Origin: an uncultured Treponema sp.
GTDB taxonomy: Bacteria; Spirochaetota; Spirochaetia; Treponematales; Treponemataceae
Reading direction: 5' to 3'
Length of the DNA: 64,000 nucleotides
Assembly: GCA_910584475.1 (NCBI GenBank)
Contig: CAJUBD010000004.1
Location: forward strand, 62,001-126,000
Part shown: in pieces, positions 41,701 through 56,168 of the stretch
How positions within the stretch are numbered: the first letter of the stretch is position 1
Layout of the letters: the number at the start of each line of letters is the position of its first letter
Notes under the pieces: model-generated
The model's database searches: none
What the model was told of the DNA's origin: nothing
Seen by the model: only the letters and a program-made list of their open reading frames with translations
Position numbers and translations under genes: made by a program

Positions 41701-44700
41701 ATGTTCGCAAAAAGCCGGACAATCGACCGTAAATATTACGGCAAGGACATCAAGTCTTCGATGGATGTCCCAAATCTAATCGACATTCAAACTGCATCGT
41801 ATGAATATTTCCTTCAAAAAGAAAAATTGGACAAAGGCGAGCCGCTCGAAAATCAAGGTTTGCAGGAAGCGTTTACTTCCACTTTCCCGATCGAAAGCGC
41901 GAACGGCGATATGTCCTTGGAATATGAATTCTATCAACTTGACAACGAAGGAAAAAAATTCTCTGAATTGGAATGCAAGCAAAAAGGCTTGACTTATTCC
42001 GTTCCGCTCAAAGCGCGAATAAATTTGAACTTCAAAGACACGGGCGCGATTTTGCAAAAAGACATTTACATGGGCGACATTCCGCTCATGACGCCGCGTG
42101 GCACTTTCATCATAAATGGGGCGGAACGCGTCGTCGTTTCGCAAATTCACCGTTCGCCAGGCGTTATTTTTAATCACGACAAGGGTGTTTGGGGAAGCCG
42201 CATAATTCCTTATCGTGGCTCGTGGTTGGAATTTGAAATTGACCAAAAAAAGGAATTGATTTTCGCGAAAATCGACCGAAAGAAAAAAATTCTCGGAACG
42301 ATTTTCCTGCGTGCGCTCGGATTTGAAAGCCGCGAGGAAATAATCGATGTTTTCTATGACACGGAAAAATTTTCTGTCAAAGACAATGCCGCGACGCGCG
42401 AAAGTTTGGTGAATCGCGTTTTGTCCAAGGCGGTTTTTATCAAAGACGCTGATTCCGGCGAAGAGAAAAAACTTTTCCCCGCAGGTGCGCGACTTCATCC
42501 GCACGACATAGATGATTTGATTGCCAACGGAATCAAGGAAATTCAGCTAATCAAATTTGACAGCCGCAAAAATCCCGAAAACAAAGACGAAAAGAATTCA
42601 TCGCTCGATTCGGAAATCATCATAAACTGCTTTGAGCGCGAGGAAATCAAATATGCCAAAGAAGGCTCGGAAAGCGACGAGCCGACCAAAGAAGAGGCTT
42701 TGAGCGCGGTTTACAGCGTGCTTTTGCCCGGCGAGCCGATTACCGTGGAAAACGCCGAAAAGGATTTGAATTCGATGTTCTTCACGCCGCGCCGCTACGA
42801 TTTGGGACGCGTGGGACGCTACAAGCTCAACAAAAAATTCGACTACAATCCGCCGAAAGATGACACGGTTCTTACGAAGGAAGACATCACGAACACGATG
42901 AAATTCCTTATTAAAGTGTACATCGGCGAAGAGGCGCGCGACGACATCGACCATTTGGGAAACCGCCGCATCCGAAGCGTTGGCGAATTGATGACGAATC
43001 AAATCAAAACTTCGTTCGCCAGAATGGAACGAATTGCCAAAGAGCGAATGGGCGCGAAAGACAATGAAACGATAAAGCCGCAGGATTTGATTTCTTCCAA
43101 GCCGATTATCGCGGCGATAAAAGAATTTTTTGGCTCTTCTCAGCTTTCGCAATTTATGGATCAAATCAATCCGCTCGCGGAACTTACGCATAAACGCCGT
43201 TTGAATGCGCTTGGCCCTGGCGGACTTTCCCGCGATCGCGCCGGATTTGAAGTGCGCGACGTTCACTATTCGCATTACGGACGAATGTGCCCGATCGAAA
43301 CGCCTGAAGGTCCGAACATCGGCTTGATTGTTTCGCTCGCGATTTACACGCATGTCAACGAATACGGATTTTTGGAAGCGCCTTACCGCAAAATCGAAAA
43401 GGGCAAGGCTACGAACAAAGTCGAATACCTTTCGGCGATGGACGAGGACAAATATTACATTGGTCAAGTAAGTGAGGGAATGAAAAGCGACGGTTCGTTC
43501 GCCACGGATATGATTTCGTGCCGAAGGCGCGGCGACTATACCACTCGCTCTCCGAAAGACGTTCAGTATATGGACGTTTCTCCGCGTCAAGTAATTTCTG
43601 TTTCTGCCGCGTTGATTCCGTTCCTCGAGCACGATGACGCGAACCGCGCTTTGATGGGCTGCAACATGCAGCGTCAAGCCGTGCCGCTTTTGTTCCCCGA
43701 ACCGCCTTATGTCGGCACCGGAATGGAGAAAAAATGCGCCTACGATTCAGGCGTTTTGGTGAAAGCCGCTCGCGCTGGCGAAGTCGTCAAAGTTACGAGC
43801 GAATGCGTTTCTATAAAACCCGAAGGCGCGAAGCGCGGCGAAGTTGACGAGTATCCACTTCTCAAATATCAGCGCACTAACAACGACACTTGCAACCATC
43901 AGCGTCCGACAGTCGAAGTGGGCGAAAAGGTCGAGGCTGGTTCGGTAATCGCCGATGGACCTGCGACGTTCAACGGCGAGCTTGCTTTGGGACGAAACAT
44001 TCTCGTAGGATTCGTTCCGTGGAACGGCTATAATTACGAGGATGCCGTTCTTATCAGCCAGCGCGTCGTAAAAGAAGATATGTATACTTCTATTCACATC
44101 AAAGAATTTTCTGTGGAAATTCGTGAAACGAAGCTCGGTCCTGAAAAAATCACGCGCGATGTTCCGAACACCGCCGAAAAGAATCTCGACAATTTGGACG
44201 CGGAAGGAATCATCCGAATCGGCGCGAAAGTTCGTTCTGGCGATATTTTGGTAGGAAAAGTTACGCCAAAAAGCGAAGCCGAAACCACGCCCGAATTCAA
44301 ATTGCTCAATTCGATTTTCGGCGAAAAGGCAAAGGAAGTGCGCGACACTTCTTTGCGCGTTCCGCATGGCGTGGAAGGCGTGATAATCGACATTCAGCGG
44401 CTCAAGCGCAGCGAGGGCGACGACCTCAATCCGGGCGTTGACCAAGTGGTAAAAGTTATGATTGCCAACAAGCGAAAACTCCGCGAGGGCGACAAAATGG
44501 CTGGCCGCCACGGAAACAAAGGTGTCGTTTCGCGCATCCTTCCCGAAGAGGACATGCCGTACTTGGAAGACGGCACTCCGCTCGACGTTTGCTTGAATCC
44601 TTTGGGCGTTCCTTCGCGAATGAACATCGGACAGATTATGGAATCGGAATTGGGAATTGCCGGAAAATATTTGGGACAATTCTTCGAGTCGCCGGTTTTC

Positions 44701-45246
44701 CAGTCGCCGAGTCAGGAACAGATTGCCAAAAAACTTGAGGAAGCGGGACTTTCCAAAGATTGTAAGCAGATTGTCCGCGACGGTCGCACTGGCGAACCTT
44801 TCGTCAATCCGATTTTCGTCGGCGTAATTTACTATATGAAACTCCATCACTTGGTAGACGACAAAATGCACGCTCGTTCTACAGGACCTTATTCGCTTGT
44901 TACGCAGCAGCCACTCGGCGGAAAGGCGCAGTTCGGCGGCCAGCGTCTCGGCGAAATGGAAGTGTGGGCGTTGGAAGCATACGGCGCGGCGAACACATTG
45001 CAGGAAATGATGACAATCAAATCCGACGATATGAACGGCCGTTCCAAAGTTTACGAAGCGATCGTAAAAGGCGAGCCTTCCACTCCGGCGGGCGTTCCAG
45101 AATCGTTCAATGTTTTGGTGCAGGAATTGCGCGGCTTGGCTTTGGATTTCACGATTTCCGATGCTAAAGGAAAGCAAATCGCGCTTACCGAACGAGACCA
45201 AGAATTGATAGACAAAGCGGCTTCTGGATTTGACAAGGAATCGTAA
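41701..45246 (+). CDS. rpoB: DNA-directed RNA polymerase subunit beta
   Basis: 1181 residues, normal length. [37 protein letters not shown] and [15 protein letters not shown] [12 protein letters not shown] mark the rifampicin region; the residue equivalent to E. coli Ser531 is Asn (codon 43204-43206), the known natural resistance state of spirochaetes. [13 protein letters not shown] is the catalytic-site loop. Start 41701 is chosen for GGGG upstream and the MFAKSR-type N-terminus. rpoC begins 130 bp later. Confidence 0.96.
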   Translation: MFAKSRTIDRKYYGKDIKSSMDVPNLIDIQTASYEYFLQKEKLDKGEPLENQGLQEAFTSTFPIESANGDMSLEYEFYQLDNEGKKFSELECKQKGLTYSVPLKARINLNFKDTGAILQKDIYMGDIPLMTPRGTFIINGAERVVVSQIHRSPGVIFNHDKGVWGSRIIPYRGSWLEFEIDQKKELIFAKIDRKKKILGTIFLRALGFESREEIIDVFYDTEKFSVKDNAATRESLVNRVLSKAVFIKDADSGEEKKLFPAGARLHPHDIDDLIANGIKEIQLIKFDSRKNPENKDEKNSSLDSEIIINCFEREEIKYAKEGSESDEPTKEEALSAVYSVLLPGEPITVENAEKDLNSMFFTPRRYDLGRVGRYKLNKKFDYNPPKDDTVLTKEDITNTMKFLIKVYIGEEARDDIDHLGNRRIRSVGELMTNQIKTSFARMERIAKERMGAKDNETIKPQDLISSKPIIAAIKEFFGSSQLSQFMDQINPLAELTHKRRLNALGPGGLSRDRAGFEVRDVHYSHYGRMCPIETPEGPNIGLIVSLAIYTHVNEYGFLEAPYRKIEKGKATNKVEYLSAMDEDKYYIGQVSEGMKSDGSFATDMISCRRRGDYTTRSPKDVQYMDVSPRQVISVSAALIPFLEHDDANRALMGCNMQRQAVPLLFPEPPYVGTGMEKKCAYDSGVLVKAARAGEVVKVTSECVSIKPEGAKRGEVDEYPLLKYQRTNNDTCNHQRPTVEVGEKVEAGSVIADGPATFNGELALGRNILVGFVPWNGYNYEDAVLISQRVVKEDMYTSIHIKEFSVEIRETKLGPEKITRDVPNTAEKNLDNLDAEGIIRIGAKVRSGDILVGKVTPKSEAETTPEFKLLNSIFGEKAKEVRDTSLRVPHGVEGVIIDIQRLKRSEGDDLNPGVDQVVKVMIANKRKLREGDKMAGRHGNKGVVSRILPEEDMPYLEDGTPLDVCLNPLGVPSRMNIGQIMESELGIAGKYLGQFFESPVFQSPSQEQIAKKLEEAGLSKDCKQIVRDGRTGEPFVNPIFVGVIYYMKLHHLVDDKMHARSTGPYSLVTQQPLGGKAQFGGQRLGEMEVWALEAYGAANTLQEMMTIKSDDMNGRSKVYEAIVKGEPSTPAGVPESFNVLVQELRGLALDFTISDAKGKQIALTERDQELIDKAASGFDKES

Positions 45247-45256
45247 AAATTGACAG

Positions 45257-45298
45257 CCAAAATTCACGCAACGCGTGAATTTTGGTTCGGATTTTTTT
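45257..45298 (+). terminator. Strong hairpin with T-run between rpoB and rpoC
   Basis: Perfect 13-bp stem CCAAAATTCACGC/GCGTGAATTTTGG (45257-45285), loop AAC, a 6-nt gap, then seven T. The gap before the T-run makes efficient termination doubtful; attenuation or RNA processing is possible. Confidence 0.45.
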
Positions 45299-45376
45299 GC
45301 GGGGTTTGGTTTTCAAATTCGCGCTTTCATTTGAAGTCGAATTTTTCTAGTAATTTTGAAAGGAGTATAAAAATCA

Positions 45377-49657
<4,281 letters not shown>

Positions 49658-49692
49658 AGTTCTCTCCTAAAAATTAAGCGCCACAGGAAATT

Positions 49693-49768
49693 CGCTATAA
49701 ACTTTGCCTAACGGCTCGTCGCGAGATCAATTTTCCAAGGATGCTTAATTCGCCTACGTGAGCAGGCA
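49693..49768. repeat. Two-hairpin GNRA repeat, copy 2
   Basis: GGAAATT...AATTTTCC with a longer loop, then GCTTAATTCGCC and hairpin GCCTAC-GTGA-GCAGGC (one A-C mismatch). 49743-49768 matches 59382-59407 at 23 of 26 positions. Confidence 0.6.
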
Positions 49769-49779
49769 GACTTGACAGT

Positions 49780-49828
49780 CGAGTTTACTTTGGAAACTCG
49801 AAGTTAAGATTGGCAACGCTGATTTTAA
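49780..49828. repeat. CGAGTTT intergenic repeat, copy 3
   Basis: CGAGTTT-loop-AAACTCG hairpin followed by AAGTTAAGATTGGCAACGCTGATTTTAA; resembles 5354-5412 and 8613-8650. Confidence 0.5.
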
Positions 49829-49975
49829 GATAAATTTTCGCTTTTTGTCGGGAATTCTCTTGACTAAAATGCGGAAAATTCGTTAAACTATAATGCGCTT
49901 TTTGCAAAATGAAATTGCGCTGGGTTTTGAAATTCGCCGAGGTGCTGCTCGGCAAAAAATAGGAGTTTTGAAGGA

Positions 49976-50350
49976 ATGCCTACAATAAATCAATTGATTA
50001 GACAGAGGCGTAAGTCGGCTACAAAAAAGACCAAGTCCCCCGCGCTTGAGTCTTGTCCGCAGAAACGTGGCGTTTGTACGCGCGTTATGACTGTTACGCC
50101 CAAAAAGCCGAACTCTGCGATGCGAAAGGTCGCCCGTGTTCGCTTGAGCAATGGAATCGAAGTTACCGCATATATTCCGGGAATCGGACATAACTTGCAG
50201 GAGCACTCGGTGGTTTTAGTTCGCGGAGGTCGTGTAAAGGATCTTCCTGGTGTGCGCTACCACATAATCCGCGGAACGAAAGATGCGCTCGGCGTGGAAG
50301 ACCGAAAGCGCGGTCGTTCAAAATATGGCGCGAAAAAGCCCAAGGCATAG
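49976..50350 (+). CDS. rpsL: 30S ribosomal protein S12
   Basis: 124 residues. [15 protein letters not shown] contains the wild-type Lys at the streptomycin site (no resistance change seen). [13 protein letters not shown] contains the Asp that RimO methylthiolates, and rimO is in this window. S12 sits at the decoding centre. Start ATG follows TAGGAG at a long spacing. rpsG follows after 170 bp. The family length is normal. Confidence 0.96.
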   Translation: MPTINQLIRQRRKSATKKTKSPALESCPQKRGVCTRVMTVTPKKPNSAMRKVARVRLSNGIEVTAYIPGIGHNLQEHSVVLVRGGRVKDLPGVRYHIIRGTKDALGVEDRKRGRSKYGAKKPKA

Positions 50351-50520
50351 TATTAAAATCCGTGACTAATTTGCGTCGCGGATTTTAATTTCAAGTTTTT
50401 CAAAAACTTGCCTTTTTTTGCTTGTCCGCCCGCAATAACTTGCTGACGCGGACGAAATTATGCGGTTCGGAATTTGAAATTTCCTCGCTCGCATAATTTT
50501 TATGGAATTGGAGGATTAAA

Positions 50521-50991
50521 ATGGGAAGACACAAGAAATCAGTCAACCGCCCGATTGTGCCGGACGCGAAATACAACAGCAAGACGGTCTCAAAATTCGT
50601 AACGCGAATGATGCTTGACGGCAAGAAAAGCATTTGCACGACAATCATCTATGACGCGATGGATCGTCTGAAGAAAAAGACGGACAAAGATCCGCTCGAA
50701 GTTTTCCTCAAGGCGTTGGACAACGTAAAGCCGCAGGTGGAAGTGAAATCCCGCCGTGTCGGTGGCGCGACATACCAAGTTCCGGTGGAAATCCGAGACG
50801 CGCGAAAGGAAGCGTTGGCGATGCGCTGGATTATCGATGCCGCCCGCAAGCGCAACGGACACGGAATGGCCGACACGCTCAGCGCGGAATTGATGGACGC
50901 ATACAACAATACTGGCACTGCGTACAAGAAAAAGGAAGACACTCACAAGATGGCAGAGGCAAACAAAGCCTTCGCGCACTATCGCTGGTAG
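50521..50991 (+). CDS. rpsG: 30S ribosomal protein S7
   Basis: 156 residues. It nucleates assembly of the 30S head on 16S rRNA. The [14 protein letters not shown] motif and [14 protein letters not shown] are intact. TTGGAGGA precedes the ATG. fusA, which often follows, is absent; an intrinsic terminator (51007-51034) ends the operon directly after rpsG. Confidence 0.96.
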   Translation: MGRHKKSVNRPIVPDAKYNSKTVSKFVTRMMLDGKKSICTTIIYDAMDRLKKKTDKDPLEVFLKALDNVKPQVEVKSRRVGGATYQVPVEIRDARKEALAMRWIIDAARKRNGHGMADTLSAELMDAYNNTGTAYKKKEDTHKMAEANKAFAHYRW

Positions 50992-51006
50992 TCTTCGAGC
51001 AACGAT

Positions 51007-51034
51007 AAAAAAACCGCCGGAAGGCGGTTTTTTT
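51007..51034 (+). terminator. Intrinsic terminator after rpsG
   Basis: Stem ACCGCC/GGCGGT with GGAA loop, flanked by A-run and seven T; bidirectional for the convergent MATE gene. Confidence 0.92.
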
Positions 51035-51061
51035 ATTTTGAATAAATCTTTGACGCAAATT

Positions 51062-52390
51062 TCAAGCGTTCAGTTTTTTTAGGCAATGGTGGAAAGCGGG
51101 AATCAAAAAGCAGTCGGCGAGCACCCACGCTGCAGGGCTTCCGAAAACCGCGCCGTAAATCCCGAAGAGCGGCACGGCGAATATTCCCATCACGGCGCGA
51201 GCCAGCATTTCCGCAAGCCCAGAGAACATCGAGAACGCGGAAAATCCCATTCCTTGAATCATAAAGCGGTAGATGTTGACGGCGGCGAGCGTTATGTAAA
51301 ATCCGAAATTCGCGAGAAGGAAAATGTAGGCCTCGCGCAAGATTTTTTCGCTCGGTTCCTCCAAAAATATGTATACGAAATTCTTTCCGAAGAAAAAGAC
51401 CACGATGAACGCGATTACGCTGTAAACCGCAGAAATCAGCATGCAGTCACGAACGCCTTGTGAAAGCCTGTCATATTTCGCTGCGCCCGTGTTCTGTCCG
51501 CCGTAAGTCGCCATCGTCAGTCCGAAAGAATCGAACACGCTTGCAAAAAGCATGTTGATTTTCATTCCGGCGGCAATCGCGGCCACGGTGTCGGGACCAA
51601 GTCCGTTCACCGAGGATTGCAAGATTACGCTTCCAATCGCCGTAATCGAATATTGCAATCCCATCGGAATTCCGAAGCGGCAAAGTTCTAGGCAATGCTT
51701 TTTTGCGATGACTTTTTCTTCGCGCGTCATTCGTAAAATTGAAAATTTCTTCACCAAAAACACGAGACTCACTAGTCCTGGCAAAGCCTGCGAAATCACG
51801 GTCGCCAAAGCCGCGCCCGCCACGCCCATCGAACACACGCGAATAAAAAACAGGTCCAGGAAAATATTCAGTATCGACGATGCGATCAAAAAATAAAGCG
51901 GAGTCTTGCTGTCGCCGAGCGAACGCATTAAATTCGCGATGAAATTATATAGAAACAAAAACGGAATTCCAAGAAAGATTATCCGCAAATATGAAACAGA
52001 GTCGTTGATTATTCTTTCAGGCGTTTTCATAAGAACGAGAATCGGGCGACATAGAATCGCCGTTCCTGCCGTGAACACGACGGAAAAAATCACGCACAAA
52101 AACGCGGCGTTCCAAACATAAGTTCTCATCAGCGGAAAATTCTTCGCGCCGAATTTCTGCGCGATAGGAATGGTAAAACCGCCGGCCACGCCGTTGCAGA
52201 ATCCAAGCAGTAAAAAGCAGACGCTTCCGGTGCAGCCTACCGCCGCCAAAGCGTCCGAACCGAGCGCGCGCCCGACAATGGCCGTATCAACGATATTGTA
52301 GAACTGCTGGAAAAGCAATCCCAAAAGAACGCTAGCCGAAAAATTTATTATAAGCGCGAGAGGCTTTCCTTCTGTCAAATCCTTTGTCAT
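51062..52390 (-). CDS. MATE family efflux transporter (second copy)
   Basis: 442 residues with about 12 membrane helices. FSASVLLGLLFQQFYNIVDT and AIVGRALGSDALAAVG are the N-terminal MATE signature. It is only distantly similar to the MATE gene at 17055-18419. The ATG 52390 has TAGGAG upstream; the longer frame starting at 52450 would place the start before the terminator hairpin and is rejected. Convergent with rpsG. Expression is probably controlled by the leader hairpin at 52411-52442. Confidence 0.88.
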   Translation of the reverse strand: MTKDLTEGKPLALIINFSASVLLGLLFQQFYNIVDTAIVGRALGSDALAAVGCTGSVCFLLLGFCNGVAGGFTIPIAQKFGAKNFPLMRTYVWNAAFLCVIFSVVFTAGTAILCRPILVLMKTPERIINDSVSYLRIIFLGIPFLFLYNFIANLMRSLGDSKTPLYFLIASSILNIFLDLFFIRVCSMGVAGAALATVISQALPGLVSLVFLVKKFSILRMTREEKVIAKKHCLELCRFGIPMGLQYSITAIGSVILQSSVNGLGPDTVAAIAAGMKINMLFASVFDSFGLTMATYGGQNTGAAKYDRLSQGVRDCMLISAVYSVIAFIVVFFFGKNFVYIFLEEPSEKILREAYIFLLANFGFYITLAAVNIYRFMIQGMGFSAFSMFSGLAEMLARAVMGIFAVPLFGIYGAVFGSPAAWVLADCFLIPAFHHCLKKLNA

Positions 52391-52404
52391 ATTGCTTCTC
52401 CTAT

Positions 52405-52442
52405 AAAAAAGCCATTTGCAGAATTTCAATTCCGCAAATGGC
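52405..52442 (-). terminator. Attenuator-like terminator in the MATE leader
   Basis: Minus strand: GCCATTTGC/GCAAATGGC stem (arms 52434-52442 and 52411-52419), then six T (52405-52410), followed directly by ATAGGAG and the ATG. A terminator lying inside the leader suggests read-through control. Confidence 0.6.
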
Positions 52443-52476
52443 TTTTTCATGCGTTTTGCAACGAAGTGAAAAACGC

Positions 52477-52506
52477 ATTATATGCAACAAGTTTGGCAAG
52501 TTGCAA
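52477..52506 (-). promoter_or_regulatory. Promoter of the second MATE gene
   Basis: Minus strand: TTGCAA (52501-52506), 18-nt spacer, TATAAT (52477-52482); TSS near 52470 gives an 80-nt leader containing the terminator hairpin. A further hairpin ATGCGTTTT/AAAACGCAT (52449-52478) overlaps the start of the leader. Confidence 0.5.
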
Positions 52507-52562
52507 TGCAACTGGACAAACTCGAGTTGATAAAAGGCACGCCATTTGTGTGGCTTTTATCA
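52481..52562. repeat. Cruciform repeat, copy 2
   Basis: CAAGTTTG/CAAACTCG outer arms, AGTTG/CAACT inner stem (copy 1 has AGTCG/CGACT), then hairpin GATAAAAG/CTTTTATC (52529-52561). Confidence 0.7.
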
Positions 52563-52591
52563 TACCGTTATACTGAATTCAAAAAAATGTT

Positions 52592-52679
52592 TCAAGTGCT
52601 TCGCACTTGCTCTGTAAAGAAATTTATTAAACAATCGCTCACGCGATTTGCGGGTCAAGTGCTTCGCACTTGCTCTGTA
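52592..52679. repeat. Two copies of a 25-bp hairpin-forming direct repeat
   Basis: Identical 25-bp units at 52592-52616 and 52655-52679 (63-bp period), each containing AAGTGC-TTC-GCACTT. The 38-bp interval contains the hairpin AATCGC-TCAC-GCGATT. Confidence 0.7.
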
Positions 52680-53017
52680 TGGAATTTTTTTTTGCCACTT
52701 GACTAGATAAAAAACAAAAATTTCCTAGTCAAGATAGGTCATTCTTTACAACTTCTTGACAAGTGCCAGCAAGTCAGTTGCGGTGGTTGTACTGCCGCCG
52801 CTGAAACTTCGTTGCGAGTGCGCACTCTTTCAAGTGTAGCATGAAAGCGGCGGAACTGCAAAAATATCCGCCACGAAAATAGAAACGCTCAAAGCCAATG
52901 TCGCAGCGTAGAAATTAAAATTTTTTTCATGGCATACCTTGTTTGAAAGAATTTGCTTTTGATAATATGACAAATTTTGCAGGAAAAAGCAACAGGTGAG
53001 GGAGGGGAAAAGGGAAG

Positions 53018-53046
53018 TTGCAAAGTATGGGAAATGATGGTATAAT
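53018..53046 (+). promoter_or_regulatory. Promoter of the large helicase gene, leaderless type
   Basis: TTGCAA (53018-53023), 17-nt spacer, TATAAT (53041-53046), 5 nt to ATG 53052. 30 of 37 positions through the ATG match the promoter at 56135-56171. Confidence 0.7.
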
Positions 53047-53051
53047 AAAAT

Positions 53052-56000
53052 ATGAACTTTTGTCGTCATAAGATTGCGCACGAAATTTTTTCCGCCATCA
53101 CGCAAAACAAATGGCTAGCGGTGGAGTATAAAAACAAGTCCGGCGGGCAAACAAGTTATTGGATTGCCATTCGCGATATTGACGCAAAGCGCGGCACTTT
53201 GAGCGCGGAAGGCTTCCACATAACAAAAAAAACATTTTTAAATTTGGACAAAATTTATATTGATTCGATTTTGCACGCGCACATCATCGACGAATCTTTT
53301 TATGCCGCTCCAGAAAATCTTAAAAATAAAATTCGTGAGAATCCCGATGACTTTCAAAAACTTTTCGGCAATGTCGCGAATCTTCGAATTCTTGACTATT
53401 TGGAAGAATGCGTCAATTTGAATTCCGTTCCATACAAAAGCGAATATTCTTTGCTTGAGCGTTTTGATGCCGATGCGATTTTAAACGGCGAATGCAAATT
53501 GGACGATGAACAATTCTCGCGCATTACGCGGAAATTTCATTCAAAAGCTAAAAATGAAAATTATTTTTGTCGTACAAAATATCTTTGCCTGAATGTTTTA
53601 AGCGTGCACACTTCGAAAGGGCTTTACCTTTTGGCATACAAAAAACTTTTGCTTGATGTGAAACGCCGCTCTCTGATTGCCGATGCACACATCACGATTT
53701 GTAAAAGATTCAATGTCGGAAAAATAATGGAACAAAGCCTCACGCGATTTTTGGATTCAGATGATTTTTATCTTCTTGAAAACTTCGAGACGAACGCGGA
53801 AAAAATCAAGGACGCGGTTTCCAAAAATGTGAAATATCCGCATGAAAAAGTTGATGACCTTCCATACTTGATTCCGCTTTCGCGCGATGCTTCTGCAGAT
53901 TTGAAAACCGAATTCAATTTTATAAAAGAACAAATGGAAAGCGAAAAAGCCGCCGAGCCTCTAAAAGCATTTTTCGGAAAACTTACGAAGCCGCCGATTC
54001 GCCGCAAAAAATTTCCTCTCGCGCTTTTGAATAAAAACGCGAATCTCGACCAACTCCTTGCGATTAGCAATGCGATGAAATATCCGCTCACCTACATACA
54101 AGGTCCGCCCGGCACGGGAAAAACAAGCACAATCTTGAACACAATTCTCACCGCATTTTTTAACGGAAAAACAGTGCTTTTTTCTTCGTTCAACAATCAT
54201 CCGATTGACAGCGTTTGCATAGCGATGGAAAATGTTTTATACAAGGGAAAGAAAATTCCTTTTCCGCTTTTTAGAATTGGAAATCAAGACAAGATAATTG
54301 AGTCTTTAAATTTTTGGAAAGAAAAATTTCTGCAATTCAAAGACACTCCAATTTTTCCCGAAACGCTTGAACGCAACAAAGAAAGCGAAATTTCAAAATC
54401 AGAAAAATTGACGGAACTTTTAAAATATTATGAGGAAAAAATTGAACTTGAAGAGCGAAAAAACGCAATCGAGCAGCTTCTCGACATCAACTCAAATATG
54501 AATTACCAATTAGATTTGCAGGGAATACAGCTTGTCGAAGTGAAAAAACGGCTTGCGCAAATCGGTGAAATAAAGAATGAAGATGCGATTTCGCTTGCCT
54601 ATGAAGGCGGCGAAAAAATGATGCAATATTTTTACTACACTTCCGCGAAATTCATCAAGCGACTTTCAGAACCGAAAAACAAAGATTTGCTGGAAATAAT
54701 TTTAGCGAACGATTTGAAAGATGACGAGCGTCTGAAAAAGTTTTCCGAATTCCTCAAAAGCAAAGAAAATATTTTTCGCCTGACAAAGATTTTTCCGATC
54801 ATTGCGAGCACCTGCATTTCTGCCGGAAAAATCGGAACGCCAGATTTATATTTCGATATGACGATTATCGATGAGGCAAGTCAATGCGATGCTGCGCATT
54901 CTCTTTTGCCGATTTTGCGCGGAAACCAACTTATGCTTGTGGGCGATCCGCAGCAACTAAATCCTGTGATTTTGCTCAATTCAAAAGACAACGAGACGCT
55001 CAAACGAACTTATAAAATTCCCGAGGAATACGATTTCATTAAAAATTCAATTTACAAAACTTTTCTTGCATCGGATTCTGTGAGCAAAGAAATTCTTTTG
55101 AGTCATCATTATCGTTGCGCCAAAGAAATAATCGAATTTAACAACAAAAAATATTACGCGAATCAACTTAAAATTGAAAGCTCCGAAAGCAAAAATCATC
55201 CGCTCGTTTTTCATGACATTCCGAATGACACTTCTCTTGAAAAGAATATCGCGCCGCTAGAGGCGGAAGAAATTGTCAAGTATGCGAAAGAAAATCCAAA
55301 TCAAAAAATCGGAGTGATTACGCCTTTCGTAAAGCAAAATGATCTAATCGAAAATCTTATAAAAATTCATCATTTGGAAAACATAGTTTGTGGCACGGTT
55401 CACGCTTTTCAAGGTGATGAAAAAGATGTAGTTTTATTTTCGCTCGCGCTTACAGACAAAACGAACGCAAAAACTTACGAATGGATTAACTCAAACAAAG
55501 AGCTTATAAATGTCGCGACTTCCCGCGCAAAGAAAAAATTTGTGCTTATTGCGAGCGAAAAAGAAATAGAGCGACTGCACAAAGAATATGAAAAATTTAC
55601 AGTGCAAAAAGAGACGAATTGCGATGATGTTTTTGAACTGAAAAATTACATTAAGAAAAATGGAAGATATCAAATCACGCCACGCCAAAATTCTTCTCGT
55701 GCGCTCGGAATAAAACCTTACAGCACGCAGACAGAAGAAGAATTCCTTACGACGTTGAGTCATGCGCTCGACAATATAATCGGTGATTTTAAAAAATGCA
55801 GTGTAAAAAAGGAGGTGGGAATTTCGGCTGTTTTTGACGGCGAAAAAATCGAGCCATCACTTTTTTTTACCGGACGATTTGACTTTGTAATTTATGAGCG
55901 CGAGTATGACAAAAAGGAACGCCCTGTTCTTGCAATCGAACTTGATGGCAAAGAACACCGAGAAGACGCTGCGGTGAAAAAGCGCGACCGCCAGAAAAAC

Positions 56001-56108
56001 GAAATCTGCCGTCGGCATCACTTGCAATTGATTCGCGTGGACAACACTTATGCAAGGCGATATTATTACATCAAGGAAGTTTTGGAGGGATTTTTCGCAA
56101 GGCAGTAA
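53052..56108 (+). CDS. SF1B (DNA2/UPF1-like) helicase fused to a PD-(D/E)XK-type nuclease domain
   Basis: 1018 residues. The N-terminal 340 residues have no motif I recognise (start NFCRHKIAHEIFSAI). Walker A GPPGTGKT is at 351-358, Walker B IIDEASQCD around D607-E608, GDPQQLNPV just after, GTVHAFQGDEKDVV (motif V-like) and ATSRAKKKF (motif VI). The C-terminal part is a DUF2726/Vsr-like domain: TGRFDFVIYE, then AIELDGKEHRED (E963, D965, K967) and RDRQKNEICRRH. This helicase-nuclease layout is typical of DNA processing and of several phage-defence proteins. Single gene with its own promoter; the next gene is another SF1 helicase with a matching promoter. Confidence 0.82.
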   Translation: MNFCRHKIAHEIFSAITQNKWLAVEYKNKSGGQTSYWIAIRDIDAKRGTLSAEGFHITKKTFLNLDKIYIDSILHAHIIDESFYAAPENLKNKIRENPDDFQKLFGNVANLRILDYLEECVNLNSVPYKSEYSLLERFDADAILNGECKLDDEQFSRITRKFHSKAKNENYFCRTKYLCLNVLSVHTSKGLYLLAYKKLLLDVKRRSLIADAHITICKRFNVGKIMEQSLTRFLDSDDFYLLENFETNAEKIKDAVSKNVKYPHEKVDDLPYLIPLSRDASADLKTEFNFIKEQMESEKAAEPLKAFFGKLTKPPIRRKKFPLALLNKNANLDQLLAISNAMKYPLTYIQGPPGTGKTSTILNTILTAFFNGKTVLFSSFNNHPIDSVCIAMENVLYKGKKIPFPLFRIGNQDKIIESLNFWKEKFLQFKDTPIFPETLERNKESEISKSEKLTELLKYYEEKIELEERKNAIEQLLDINSNMNYQLDLQGIQLVEVKKRLAQIGEIKNEDAISLAYEGGEKMMQYFYYTSAKFIKRLSEPKNKDLLEIILANDLKDDERLKKFSEFLKSKENIFRLTKIFPIIASTCISAGKIGTPDLYFDMTIIDEASQCDAAHSLLPILRGNQLMLVGDPQQLNPVILLNSKDNETLKRTYKIPEEYDFIKNSIYKTFLASDSVSKEILLSHHYRCAKEIIEFNNKKYYANQLKIESSESKNHPLVFHDIPNDTSLEKNIAPLEAEEIVKYAKENPNQKIGVITPFVKQNDLIENLIKIHHLENIVCGTVHAFQGDEKDVVLFSLALTDKTNAKTYEWINSNKELINVATSRAKKKFVLIASEKEIERLHKEYEKFTVQKETNCDDVFELKNYIKKNGRYQITPRQNSSRALGIKPYSTQTEEEFLTTLSHALDNIIGDFKKCSVKKEVGISAVFDGEKIEPSLFFTGRFDFVIYEREYDKKERPVLAIELDGKEHREDAAVKKRDRQKNEICRRHHLQLIRVDNTYARRYYYIKEVLEGFFARQ

Positions 56109-56134
56109 AATGTTTTGTCGAAGAAATTTCAAAG

Positions 56135-56163
56135 TTGCAAACTCCGCGAAACAATGGTACAAT
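56135..56163 (+). promoter_or_regulatory. Promoter of the second helicase gene, leaderless type
   Basis: TTGCAA (56135-56140), 17-nt spacer, TACAAT (56158-56163), 5 nt to ATG 56169. Near copy of the 53018 promoter. Confidence 0.7.
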
Positions 56164-56168
56164 AAAAT

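Larger units (their letters stand above)
49658..49975. other. rpoC-rpsL gap: intergenic repeats
   Basis: 318 bp holding one GNRA two-hairpin repeat (49693-49768) followed directly by the CGAGTTT repeat (49780-49828), then the rpsL leader with TAGGAG. No gene. Confidence 0.6.
52391..53051. other. MATE-helicase divergent gap
   Basis: 661 bp: MATE leader and promoter, cruciform repeat copy 2 (52481-52562), a duplicated 25-bp hairpin sequence, and the helicase promoter at the right end. An open frame of 74 codons (52482-52706) is built from these repeats and is not called. Confidence 0.6.

Noticed and set aside
43747..45267. 506-codon open frame antisense to rpoB (and a 548-codon one antisense to rpoC at 45575-47221)
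   Set aside because: Both are shadows of strongly biased codons on the sense strand; no ribosome site and no recognisable domain.
49870..49900. rpsL promoter TTGACT...TATAAT
   Set aside because: The boxes are 23 nt apart, too far for sigma70; no good alternative pairing.
52592..52679. Two identical 25-bp repeats with a 38-bp spacer, as in a minimal CRISPR
   Set aside because: Only two units, repeat too short and itself part of a hairpin-rich gap, no cas genes in the window.
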